Shown here piece by piece: positions 16,624-24,925 of a stretch of 64,000 bases of DNA (position 1 is the stretch's first letter; each line of letters opens with the position of its first letter). The notes under the pieces are model-generated. The model was not told the DNA's origin, made no database searches, and worked only from the letters and a program-made list of their open reading frames with translations. The stretch spans positions 1-64,000 of the forward strand of contig JAGTRB010000007.1 of NCBI GenBank assembly GCA_018396865.1, given 5' to 3'. This stretch comes from Candidatus Bathyarchaeota archaeon. GTDB taxonomy: Archaea > Thermoproteota > Bathyarchaeia > TCS64. The translations under genes and the position numbers were made by a program.

Positions 16624-18117
16624 ATGGGAAGAGTTAAGGGCTTCAGGCTTGAGGGTGTCCTGCCAGCTGTGGTTACACCCTTCGACAAGGATGAAAACCT
16701 AGATGAAGCCTCATTCCGCAACCTCATTGAGTGGCTTATAGAGAGGGGCATAACCGGGATCGTGCCCTGCGGGACCACTGGCGAGTTCTCCCTCATGACT
16801 CCGGAGGAGAGGAGGAGGGTTATAGAGGTCTGCGTCGACCAGGTGAACGGCCGGATCCCGGTCATAGCTGGGACGGGAGGCACCTCGACCAAGTTGGTTA
16901 TAGAGGCGACCCGCCACGCTAGGGATGTGGGGGCGGATGCCGCGATCATCGTGAACCCGTACTACATGAGACCTAGAGGCTGGAAGGGAATTTACGATCA
17001 CTACCTGAAGATCGCGGAGGCCGTGGACCTCCCCATAGTTCTTTATAACATCCCACAGCTGACTGGACAGTACATCCCGTGGCAGGTCGTGGAGGACCTA
17101 GCCGAGGTCGACAACATCGTCGGGTTGAAGGACTCCAGCGGGGACCTCAAGTACCTTATGTCGGTGCTTGAGAAGGTTGGAGACAAGATCGATGTGGTCG
17201 TGGGATGGGATGAGGTCGTCCTCCCAGCCCTGGCCGCTGGCGCGAGTGGGATGATCCTGGCAAGCGCCAATGTGATAGCCCCAATATGGCTCGAAATCTA
17301 CAAGCATGTGAAGGAGGGGAGGCTTGAGGAGGCTAGAAACCTCCACAGGAGGATCCAGAAGTTCACCCGCCACATAACCGCCTCTGGCGCCCTGGGATGC
17401 AAGGTCTGCCTGAACTACATGGGCATAAAGGTAGGCTCGACGAGGAGCCCGATAATCATAGGGGACACATTAAGCTATGAGCTTAGGGAGGAGCTGAGAA
17501 TCGAGCTTGAGAGGCTTGGCCTGCTGGAGAAGAGGCCCATAGTCTTCAAGATAGTGCCTGAGAAGCCCCTCGTGGAGAGGTTCACATCCGTGGATGTAAC
17601 ACCCGAGGTTATAGAGCAGTTCCAGCTTAGGACTGGGGAGGCCCTAGTGGAGCCAGACTCCGCCGAGGTGGCCCACATAGACCTCCTCATAGGGAGGATA
17701 GATGGACCAGTCGGGCAGGCCTACGCCAACGCCCTAGCAAACCCGACGAAGGAGAGGGAGGCAGTCCAGGCCATCCTTGAACCCGGAATGGCCGTTAAGC
17801 CCCCAACCATAATCGTCCCAACAGTTCCGGTGAGGGGGCTTAGGGAGGCGAGCATGATATACGGCCCAGCCCAGGCAGCCGTCGCCAGAGCCGTCGCAGA
17901 CTCTGTTAAGGACGGGATCCTCCCAGCCACAGACGAGCTGGTTCTGATAGCCAAGGTCTTCATCCACCCCTCAGCGACGGACCGCCACAGGGTCTACATA
18001 AACAACTACAAGGCGATGCGCCACGCCATCAGGAAGGCCATGGAGGGGAGGCCCACCGCTGAGGAGGCGGTGGAGCACTCCAAGAGCGCTCGCCACCCAT
18101 TCAAAGAAAGCATCTAA
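16624..18117 (+). CDS. DapA-family aldolase fused to formaldehyde-activating enzyme (Fae)
   Basis: Two complete domains in one 497-residue frame. Residues 8-300 are a class I DHDPS/NAL-family aldolase with the GTTGE motif (50-54), the catalytic Tyr141 (VLYNIP) and the Schiff-base Lys169 (VGLKDSSGD). Residues 330-490 are Fae: TGEALVEPDSAEVAHIDLL with the catalytic-type His351, GPVGQAYANALANP, then GPAQAAVARAVADSV and KVFIHPSATD. Fae condenses formaldehyde with tetrahydromethanopterin. Fae-Hps fusions are known in archaea; an aldolase-Fae fusion is unusual to me. An obvious idea is that the aldolase makes or uses formaldehyde (pyruvate plus formaldehyde giving 4-hydroxy-2-oxobutanoate, or its reverse) and hands it to Fae; this is inference. 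There is no frame break between domains. Confidence 0.9.
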   Translation: MGRVKGFRLEGVLPAVVTPFDKDENLDEASFRNLIEWLIERGITGIVPCGTTGEFSLMTPEERRRVIEVCVDQVNGRIPVIAGTGGTSTKLVIEATRHARDVGADAAIIVNPYYMRPRGWKGIYDHYLKIAEAVDLPIVLYNIPQLTGQYIPWQVVEDLAEVDNIVGLKDSSGDLKYLMSVLEKVGDKIDVVVGWDEVVLPALAAGASGMILASANVIAPIWLEIYKHVKEGRLEEARNLHRRIQKFTRHITASGALGCKVCLNYMGIKVGSTRSPIIIGDTLSYELREELRIELERLGLLEKRPIVFKIVPEKPLVERFTSVDVTPEVIEQFQLRTGEALVEPDSAEVAHIDLLIGRIDGPVGQAYANALANPTKEREAVQAILEPGMAVKPPTIIVPTVPVRGLREASMIYGPAQAAVARAVADSVKDGILPATDELVLIAKVFIHPSATDRHRVYINNYKAMRHAIRKAMEGRPTAEEAVEHSKSARHPFKESI

Positions 18118-18217
18118 AACCCCACCTTAATTTATCCTCTTAATCTACATTTTTCCAAAGAGTGAATAATCGGATATCAAGACGGATTCAGGTAAGAAGA
18201 TCTGAGGAGAGATTTTA

Positions 18218-19075
18218 TTGGAGATCCCAAGGGTTAAGGTTGCCGTGATCGGGGGCTCAGCGATCCATGGCTCAGGATTTCCCGGAGAATTTGATGGGGT
18301 AGAGGTGATCGAGGATGGCGTCGAATACTCCACGCCCTTCGGCCCAACAGCCCCCTTTACCCATGCAAGGCTAGGGGGTGTAGATTTCCTATTCGTACCA
18401 TTCCACGGGATAACCCCAAAGATTAGGAACACCACCCCCAACAGCGCCTCTGAAAGGGTCTTCTACGTCCTGATGAAGGCTGGGGTTAAGAAGATCCTGG
18501 GATGCGCCCTCTGCGGCTCGACGAATAGGCTCCTCGACCCGGGTGACATCGTCATCCCGGATGGCTTCGTCGACTACACGACCAGGAGGGCCCAATCCCT
18601 GACTAGGAGCCTCATCGAGAAGGAGATTCAGGTCGAGCCCGTGATGTACAGGCTCCACCAGCCCTTCTGCCCAGAGCTGAGCCGCTTCCTCATAGAGGGG
18701 GCCTTAGAGGCTGGGTTTCCGAGGGTCTTTAGGAGAGGAATCGTTGGGGTATCTGAGGGGCCGAGATTGGAGTCACCCTCAGAGATACAAATAAGGTACA
18801 CAGGCCGGGGCATAGACGTTGTGACCATGAACTTGGTCCCAGAGGTTCTATTCGCGAGGGAGATCGGGGCCTGCTACGCAACTCTCCAGCTGGTCTCAAA
18901 CTATGGGGAAGGCCTCGTCTCCATCGAATGGGAAGGCCCAGAGGCCTTCAAGGGGTTCCAGGAGAGGTGGCGCCGCCCTGCGGCGGACGCAATCCTCAGG
19001 GCTTTAAGGAGAATCGACCCGGATTATGAGGAGTGTGGCTGCGGGAAGCACCGATGGGGGGCTATCCTCCCCTAA
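18218..19075 (+). CDS. MTAP/PNP-type nucleoside phosphorylase
   Basis: A 285-residue phosphorylase of the methylthioadenosine/purine nucleoside phosphorylase family. It shows the N-terminal AVIGGSAIHGSG phosphate loop, the VPFHGITPKI and STNRLLDPGDIVIPDGFVD blocks, SEGPRLESPSEIQIR (family form GPRFETxAEI), and a substrate loop VVTMNLVPEVLFARE. The usual MTxxPE is MNLVPE here, so base preference is open. A cysteine-rich tail (ECGCGKHRW) resembles the disulfide-bearing end of hyperthermophile MTAPs. It starts at TTG 18218. A degenerate second copy of its 3' half lies at 20584-20904. Confidence 0.87.
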   Translation: MEIPRVKVAVIGGSAIHGSGFPGEFDGVEVIEDGVEYSTPFGPTAPFTHARLGGVDFLFVPFHGITPKIRNTTPNSASERVFYVLMKAGVKKILGCALCGSTNRLLDPGDIVIPDGFVDYTTRRAQSLTRSLIEKEIQVEPVMYRLHQPFCPELSRFLIEGALEAGFPRVFRRGIVGVSEGPRLESPSEIQIRYTGRGIDVVTMNLVPEVLFAREIGACYATLQLVSNYGEGLVSIEWEGPEAFKGFQERWRRPAADAILRALRRIDPDYEECGCGKHRWGAILP

Positions 19076-19302
19076 GGTATCACATTAAAGAGGCGAACCA
19101 CAACAATATCGACGGTGACTTCCTTAAATTAACATAGACATCATAGAATATTATCAAGTTATTTCTATGAGAATGACTATGCACATCAGGGAGGGTCGAC
19201 CACGGTGATAATCTTCTATGGGTTTATCCGATTTTTAATGGACTCGTCTTAGGCCTGAAGGCACATGTTAAAAATGCTTGAAAGTGAATTATGAGCTATA
19301 CC

Positions 19303-20427
19303 TTACTCTTTCATGAATATTATTCCTCCGATTATCATTAGGGATGCGCAGAGAATGAATGGTGCCGTTGGCCTATAGGTGAAGGCATAGGCCGCTATCG
19401 GGGGCATGATTATGAAGCTTAAGTCGACAATGGAGTCGAAGAAGGCCATATATAGACTCTTTTTATCTTCTGGGGCCACCTCGGCCATAAGAACTGAGGC
19501 TTGAACGAAGACCGTGCCTAAAGTGATACCTAAGGTTCCAAGTGCTAAACTCATTACAACAACATCATGGAAATAAGAGAGAATGATAAAGGGGAGGGCG
19601 CCAGCGAAAGAGCACAATATGATCAAAGTTTTCTTGTTAACCTTCTCTGAGATCATGCCGATGGGTACTTGGAAGAAAGTGAATGATATGAAGTAGGAGG
19701 AGAGAATGATACCTATACTCGCTGGGGAAAGTCCAATAGATGACCCAAACAGAGGAATTATGAGTTCTAAGGAGGCGAAATTTAGCTCAACAATAAAGGT
19801 AGCTAGAATTAATAGGACGATTTTCTTGGTTAGAACAATATCCCTTAACGATGTGAAAAAATTTCTTTTCTCCTCCCCCAAATGGTATCCCCTCTCATAT
19901 AAAAGGAAAACTGATGGTATTGCTAAGAATGATAGAAGACCCCCAATGTAGAAAGGGTAGGAGAGGTTCACGCGCCCTATGATCCCGCCGATAACCGGCC
20001 CCAACATCGAACCCAGACTGTTCGATGTTCGATAGAGGGCGAAACTCTTCCCCCTCCCCTTCAACTGGGCAACCAAGCCTAAACATGAAGGCCCAAAAAC
20101 CCCAAGTCCAACACCCTGAAGAACCCTGAATATGATGAGCTGCATAAAGTTCTGGGAGGAACCCATAAGGGTAAGGGAGAATCCATAAATGGATAGGCCG
20201 AGCATCGCGAACCTCTTCCTCCCATACCTATCGCTGAGATAGCCGGTGTAGAGCTGTAGGAAACTCTAGGTAAGGGAGTAAGCCGAGAAGAACAGCCCAA
20301 TCTCCCCATAAGAAGCTCCAAGATGCTCCGCGTATTGAGGGAGAACGGGAGAGACAACGGAGCCAAAGCTGCTCAGCAACCCTAAAAGGAAGAGACCTAG
20401 ATAGCTCCTAACAGTTTCTTCATACAT
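19303..20427 (-). pseudogene. MFS transporter interrupted by an in-frame amber codon
   Basis: The full gene starts at ATG 20427 (MYEETVRSYLGLFLLG) and continues in one frame to 19303, but codon 54 is TAG (bases 20266-20268) in the middle of helix 2: SAYSLT, stop, SFLQLYTGYLSDRYGRKR. Relatives usually have an aromatic residue at this place, so a single base change (for example TAC or TAT to TAG) would explain it. An internal ATG at 20205 would leave a carrier without helices 1-2. TAG is a normal stop elsewhere in this window (for example porG at 10787-10789), so read-through is not expected. Otherwise it has 12 helices and no frameshift, so the lesion is recent or a sequencing error. Confidence 0.8.
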
Positions 20428-20583
20428 TCATCTCTCCAACTTCTTCAAGTACACCGTTCCTAAATAAATTTATAGAGCGCAATAATCTTTACAGCTTCTC
20501 TACTCTCTCTAGAAAAACGGCATACCTTCCTAGATTCGATGTATGTCAAGCTCATCAAGCTCTTAGCATCTTAAGCTCCTCCT

Positions 20584-20904
20584 TAGGGGTTGTCATGGTA
20601 TCTGGGGTGCCTTAGATAAGCCCCTGAGATCCAGATAAGTTATACAAGCCGGGGCATCGGTATCCAACAATTGAATCGATCTCGGAGGCCCTATTCCGCG
20701 GGAGATCAGAGTCTCCTAAGCCCCCATCCAACCAGTCTCAAACTACGATTAGGGGCTAATATCAACCAAGTGGGAGGGGCCTAAGCCCTTTATTATGTTT
20801 CAGGGGCGGATGCCGATGGCCATCTTGAGGACACAGAGGTGGGTTAACCCAGATTACGAGGGGTGGAGCTGTGGGAGGCGTAGATGGAGGGCTTTATTCC
20901 CTCG
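20584..20904 (+). pseudogene. Degenerate second MTAP-type phosphorylase
   Basis: Base-level similarity to the 3' half of the phosphorylase gene at 18218-19075 is clear. The run ggtatctggggtgcc matches ggtatctgaggggcc, atacaagccggggcat matches acacaggccggggcat, caaactacgattaggggc matches caaactatggggaaggcc, and the end gattacgaggggtggagctg matches gattatgaggagtgtggctg. The copy has several stops, frame shifts and a deletion of the MNLVPE region. It lies upstream of the MFS pseudogene (whose coding strand is opposite), so both genes of this stretch are decaying. Confidence 0.75.
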
Positions 20905-20985
20905 ACACCATCGAACATCTTAAAATACTGATATCCAGAATAGATCAGAATCCGCATCCCTCTTTTTTGAATGGAATAGAACGGC

Positions 20986-20995
20986 GTATATATAA
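20986..20995 (+). promoter_or_regulatory. TATA box of zinc-ribbon gene
   Basis: GTATATATAA is a strong archaeal TATA box. Transcription would start near 21018-21022, which excludes the upstream TTG at 21002 as the start and supports ATG 21032. Confidence 0.5.
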
Positions 20996-21031
20996 GTTCA
21001 CTTGATAATATTCAGAGAGGTGGAAGGGGGG

Positions 21032-21202
21032 ATGAGTTCTAGGTCAAGGCAGATTGTCCGATGTCCCAATTGCGGCTTTGCCTTCGATATATCCTATGGC
21101 AGGGCCTTCGCCTGCTCAGGTTGTCCATCATCCATTCAATGCGAGTATGCTAAATGCCCAAAATGCGAATACGAGTTCCCAGTAACTCAGGCAAGAACTT
21201 AA
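21032..21202 (+). CDS. Small zinc-ribbon protein
   Basis: A 56-residue protein beginning MSSRSRQIVRCPNCG, with three zinc-knuckle-like clusters: CPNC, CSGC and C-x4-CPKC. They suggest two zinc ribbons or one ribbon plus a treble-clef-like knuckle. The ATG at 21032 is chosen over the longer TTG frame because it is preceded by GGTGGAAGGGGGG and lies about 40 bases after a good TATA box. Such single-domain zinc ribbons are common and mostly uncharacterised in archaea. Neighbours (pseudogene, MFS) give no clue to function. It is probably cytosolic and may bind nucleic acid or act as an adaptor. Confidence 0.7.
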   Translation: MSSRSRQIVRCPNCGFAFDISYGRAFACSGCPSSIQCEYAKCPKCEYEFPVTQART

Positions 21203-21387
21203 TTATTAGTAATAATTATTAGTTATTGAGATAACTAAATACCATTTCAATGTTATATATTTTTACCTTACCCTTGAGAGAGTAAAACAATGAAAACATT
21301 GAGTGTGATGCTAGATAATATCTGTTTGATTCTATTTATAATTTGGTTATGAAAATTGGATTTAGGCTAAGGGTGACTTTTGGAGGG

Positions 21388-22653
21388 CTAAAACTGTTCC
21401 GGCTCTGGAACCGTGAGCAAAAGGGGTATCACGAAGAGGGCTTCCAAGATCATGGGGAGGACCAGAACCTGGATCATCAGCCCCTCTTGCCACATTAATC
21501 CTGCCAGAGCGCTGAAAAGGAGGTTGAAGAAGCTTAGGAAGCTGATGATTCCATGCCACCTTCCCCTCTTCTCCTCTGGAACCACCTCCCATGTTAAGAT
21601 CATCATCGGGAGGAAAATTGAGCCCCCTATTCCAAAGCCCTCTGTTCCTAACATTAGGCCGAAGGCGCCCAAAAGCCCTACGAGGATGAGCTGCTCTGGA
21701 CTCTGTGCAAGGATGAGCAATATCGTTCCAATGTACAGGAAGGGTTCGAAGAGGAAGAACGTCTTCCTCCTCCCGATCTTGTCGGCTAATATGCCTACAG
21801 GAACCTGTAGAATCGCCCATGTGATCATGCCTATGAGGCCTAGGGCTCCCAGAATATTGGCATCGGCCCCCTTTATACTCACCATCCAGATATAGGTAAA
21901 GGCGGAGCTTATCGACATACTTAAGCGTCGGACTATGCTGATAACTATCCAGCGCCAAAGCCTCTTCTCGCCTAACAACTCCTCGAAGGCTTTTATGAAG
22001 CCAAAGGGCTTGCCCACCCCACCCGTTCTTCCTTCGTGGAGACCTGCATCTGGATTGCGGCTTTTAAGTTTTAAAAATCGGGATATTAAGAATAAAACAA
22101 ATAAGTTTAAAAAAAGGCCCACAATGAAGAGAGGTCGAATACCCTCCACACTTATCCCCCCAAACTTTATAACTATTAGTGCTGCCATGAGGGGCGCGGA
22201 GCTATTTAGAGATGCCCAGAAGGCGCGTGTAAGCCCTATGGCCTTAGCCCTGTAGTGCGCCTCTGTAGATCCAACGAATATTATATCCGCGAAAGGGAGG
22301 ATGGCCATCCTTGAAACATTGAGGAGAATTACTGATGGTATAATCATCCACCAGCTGAAGGAGAGGCTATATAATCCGAAGGAACATGAGGATAAGATTA
22401 AGGCGATGATCAAGGCCTTCTTAACCCCGTGAAAATCTGCGTACCACCCCATCAGGGGCGATGCTAAAGAGCTCGAAAACTGACCTATCCCAGCAATCAA
22501 TCCCAGGAGGGCTGGGCTGACTCCCAACATAACAGCGAAGAGATCAACATATTGTATAACTAAACTTATGCTCCAACTATAAAAAGCAACACTGAATAAA
22601 GTTACCTTAAACTCTTCGCTTAAAAACCTCAGAAGTTCAAGAGTCTTAGACAT
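21388..22653 (-). CDS. MFS transporter
   Basis: A 421-residue, 12-helix MFS protein. The loop after helix 2 is MGWYADFHGVKKA and after helix 8 is VGILADKIGRRKT, both motif A forms. The first cytosolic residues (MSKTLELLRFLSEEFK) are charged, which fits an inside N-terminus. The central loop (residues 190-225) is hydrophilic with LKSRNPDAGLHEG. Transcribed alone from an A/T-rich promoter region at 22670-22860 that it shares with the divergent amidohydrolase gene. The substrate is unknown. Confidence 0.87.
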   Translation of the reverse strand: MSKTLELLRFLSEEFKVTLFSVAFYSWSISLVIQYVDLFAVMLGVSPALLGLIAGIGQFSSSLASPLMGWYADFHGVKKALIIALILSSCSFGLYSLSFSWWMIIPSVILLNVSRMAILPFADIIFVGSTEAHYRAKAIGLTRAFWASLNSSAPLMAALIVIKFGGISVEGIRPLFIVGLFLNLFVLFLISRFLKLKSRNPDAGLHEGRTGGVGKPFGFIKAFEELLGEKRLWRWIVISIVRRLSMSISSAFTYIWMVSIKGADANILGALGLIGMITWAILQVPVGILADKIGRRKTFFLFEPFLYIGTILLILAQSPEQLILVGLLGAFGLMLGTEGFGIGGSIFLPMMILTWEVVPEEKRGRWHGIISFLSFFNLLFSALAGLMWQEGLMIQVLVLPMILEALFVIPLLLTVPEPEQF

Positions 22654-22871
22654 CCTCCTTTAGCCTCTAGATGAACAAGTAAATTTCAAGAAAAATTTAA
22701 ATCTTTTCAAGATAAAATATGAAAAGAAATATCTTTAACATCTTTTTATAGAGGAAGATCAAGACAATTGGAGAGGCAATATCAGAAGCTCTTCTAAATG
22801 GAAAATTCTAGAATAACATCTGTTTAACGGCCCGACAAGGTTAAATAAATGGTGTTGCTAAGAGACCGGCT

Positions 22872-24125
22872 GTGAGTTCGATGGGTTCCGAGAGGCCCTT
22901 GAGGGTTGTTAAGTGCGGCACGCTGATCGATGGTCGGGGAGGCCAACCTCTCGACGGCGCAGTCATCCTCATTGAGGGGGACAGGATCCGGGAGGTCGGC
23001 CTTAGGGTGGAGGGACCGGCTGGGGCTGAGGTTATAGACGCCTCAGGGATGACCGTTATGCCCGGGTTGATAGACGCCCATGTCCACTTCAGCGGCGGGA
23101 GGAGCCACAGGTTCGGGGAGCATATCCTCGTCCCGGAGGGTGTGAGACTCCTTAGGGCGGCTAGGGATGCTGAGGCGGCTCTGGAGGCGGGTTTCACCGC
23201 GATGAGGTGCTGCGGCAGCAAGCTGAGCCTGGACCTGAAGAGGGCTATAGGGGAGGGAACCATCCGGGGGCCTCGTATAGTGGCCGCTGGATATGGCTTA
23301 ACCCAGACCTTCGGACACGGAGATCAGCACTACTTCCCCTTGGACTACGCTAGGAGGCTGAACCCCACAATCTGCGACGGGAAGGAGGAGTGCATCAAGG
23401 CAGCCAGATACGCGTTGAGGGAGGGGGCGGACTTCATAAAGGTCCACACAACAGGAGGGGTCATGTCCGAGAGGGACAGGCCCGAGCACACCCAGTTCAC
23501 CCTCGAGGAGCTCCAGGCCATAGTCGAGGAGGCCAGGCATGTTGGGACCTTCTGCGCAGCGCATGCCCAGGGGACGGAGGGGGTGAAGAACGCCGTCAAG
23601 GCGGGCTTCAAATCGATAGAGCATGGCATATACCTCGACGATGAGGTTATAGAGATGATGAGGGAGAGGGGGGTAATCCTCGTGCCGACCTTCAGCATAG
23701 TTAAGCAGATTGTGGAGCACGGAGCTGAGCAGGGAATCGTGGAGTGGGGGTTGAGAAAGGCAAGGGAGGCGTACAGGGCCCATATAGACTCCTGTAGGAG
23801 GGCCTACAAGGCCGGTGTGAAGATAGCCATGGGCACGGACTTCGGGACCTCACCCCTCTTCAAGATGGGGACCAACGCGATGGAGTTGGGCCTCCTCGTC
23901 GAGAACTGTGGGATGACACCTATGGAGGCCATAGTGGCTGCAACCAAGACCGCCGCAGAGGCGTGCGGGCTTGGGGCTGAGCTTGGAACCCTTGAGGCTG
24001 GAAAGAAGGCGGATATTATAATCGTCGATGGAGACCCCCTAAAAGACGTGAGGATCCTGGAGAAGGCTGAGTCCATCAGGATGGTCATAAAGGGAGGAGA
24101 AGTACAGGTTAACAGGGGATTATAA
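22872..24125 (+). CDS. Metal-dependent amidohydrolase (imidazolonepropionase/prolidase-like)
   Basis: A 417-residue amidohydrolase-superfamily enzyme. Metal ligands follow the subtype with HxH in PGLIDAHVHFSG (about residue 68), a Lys in DFIKVHTTGG (about 190), His in FCAAHAQG (about 230) and SIEHGIYLDD (about 250), and Asp in AMGTDFGTSP (about 320). The N- and C-terminal strands (GTLIDGRGGQPLDGAVI and KADIIIVDGDPL) close the small beta sandwich. Related proteins act as Xaa-Pro/Xaa-Arg dipeptidases, ochratoxin-type carboxypeptidases or imidazolonepropionases, so substrate prediction is weak. The start is GTG 22872 or ATG 22881. It is 37 bases upstream of comB and may be co-transcribed. Confidence 0.87.
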   Translation: MSSMGSERPLRVVKCGTLIDGRGGQPLDGAVILIEGDRIREVGLRVEGPAGAEVIDASGMTVMPGLIDAHVHFSGGRSHRFGEHILVPEGVRLLRAARDAEAALEAGFTAMRCCGSKLSLDLKRAIGEGTIRGPRIVAAGYGLTQTFGHGDQHYFPLDYARRLNPTICDGKEECIKAARYALREGADFIKVHTTGGVMSERDRPEHTQFTLEELQAIVEEARHVGTFCAAHAQGTEGVKNAVKAGFKSIEHGIYLDDEVIEMMRERGVILVPTFSIVKQIVEHGAEQGIVEWGLRKAREAYRAHIDSCRRAYKAGVKIAMGTDFGTSPLFKMGTNAMELGLLVENCGMTPMEAIVAATKTAAEACGLGAELGTLEAGKKADIIIVDGDPLKDVRILEKAESIRMVIKGGEVQVNRGL

Positions 24126-24162
24126 ATTAGGATTTTATATTAAGGTGCGGAGAGGCTAGGAG

Positions 24163-24849
24163 CTGAGGGTAGAGAGGCTTAGCCTAATATCCGGGGCTGA
24201 GAGGGCTAGGGGCCTCTCAGTCATAATAGATGTCTTCAGGGCCTTCACCACCGCCGCCTACGTGCTGGCTAATGGGGCTGAGAGGATAATCCCGGTTGGA
24301 AGCCTGGAGGAGGCCTTCAGGCTGAAGAGGATAAACCCAGGATGGATCTTGATGGGGGAGAGGGATGGGCGGAGGGTTGAGGGCTTCGACTATGGCAACT
24401 CCCCCTACGAGGTTAGGGATGTAGACTTCACTGGGAAGACGGTCATACAGACCACCGGGGCCGGAACCCAGGGGGTTGTGAGGGCGAGCGGAGCCGAAGG
24501 GATCCTCCTAGCCAGCTTCGTCACGGCTGGGGCGACCATCGAACATATCAAGAAGACCCGCCCTAAGCTGCTCTCGATAGTAGCTATGGGGAACAGGGGT
24601 GTTGAGCCGTCGATAGAGGATGAGCTCTGCGCAGATTATATAGAGATGGGGCTTAGAGGGATAAAAGTAGACTTCGAGGAGATGAAGAGGAGGATCAGGG
24701 CCTCCCCTTCAGGGGCCAAGTTCTTCGATCCCACCCAGCCTCAGTACAGGCCTGAGGACTTCTACATGGCACTTGAGCTGGACAGGTTCAGCTTCATCCT
24801 GAAGGCCTTCAGGGAGAACCTCCTCTACGTGGTCAAGCAGCCTCCATAA
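24163..24849 (+). CDS. comB: 2-phosphosulfolactate phosphatase-like protein (ComB family)
   Basis: The protein matches ComB: VIIDVFRAFTTAAYVLANGA near the N-terminus (acidic Mg site), GERDGRRVEGFDYGNSP, IQTTGAGTQGV and LLSIVAMGNRGVEPSIEDELCADYI. The first conventional start in frame (GTG 24262) would cut off the catalytic DVFRA motif, yet the frame continues upstream to a TAG at 24157 and has only CTG (24163) as a possible start, preceded by CGGAG. A CTG start giving about 228 residues is therefore proposed. ComB dephosphorylates 2-phosphosulfolactate on the way to coenzyme M or sulfolactate; here there are no other CoM genes near by. Confidence 0.75.
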   Translation: MRVERLSLISGAERARGLSVIIDVFRAFTTAAYVLANGAERIIPVGSLEEAFRLKRINPGWILMGERDGRRVEGFDYGNSPYEVRDVDFTGKTVIQTTGAGTQGVVRASGAEGILLASFVTAGATIEHIKKTRPKLLSIVAMGNRGVEPSIEDELCADYIEMGLRGIKVDFEEMKRRIRASPSGAKFFDPTQPQYRPEDFYMALELDRFSFILKAFRENLLYVVKQPP

Positions 24850-24925
24850 ATCCCAGAACTATGTTATTCCTAAGAGAGTGGCCTCTTCCTCATTTTTTAA
24901 AAAAAATGGGTTGTAGGAGAATTCC

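Noticed and set aside
20266-20268. Pyrrolysine read-through of the amber codon in the MFS gene
   Set aside because: TAG ends normal genes here (for example 4858-4860 and 10787-10789), no pyl genes are in the window, and an MFS helix is an unlikely place for pyrrolysine.
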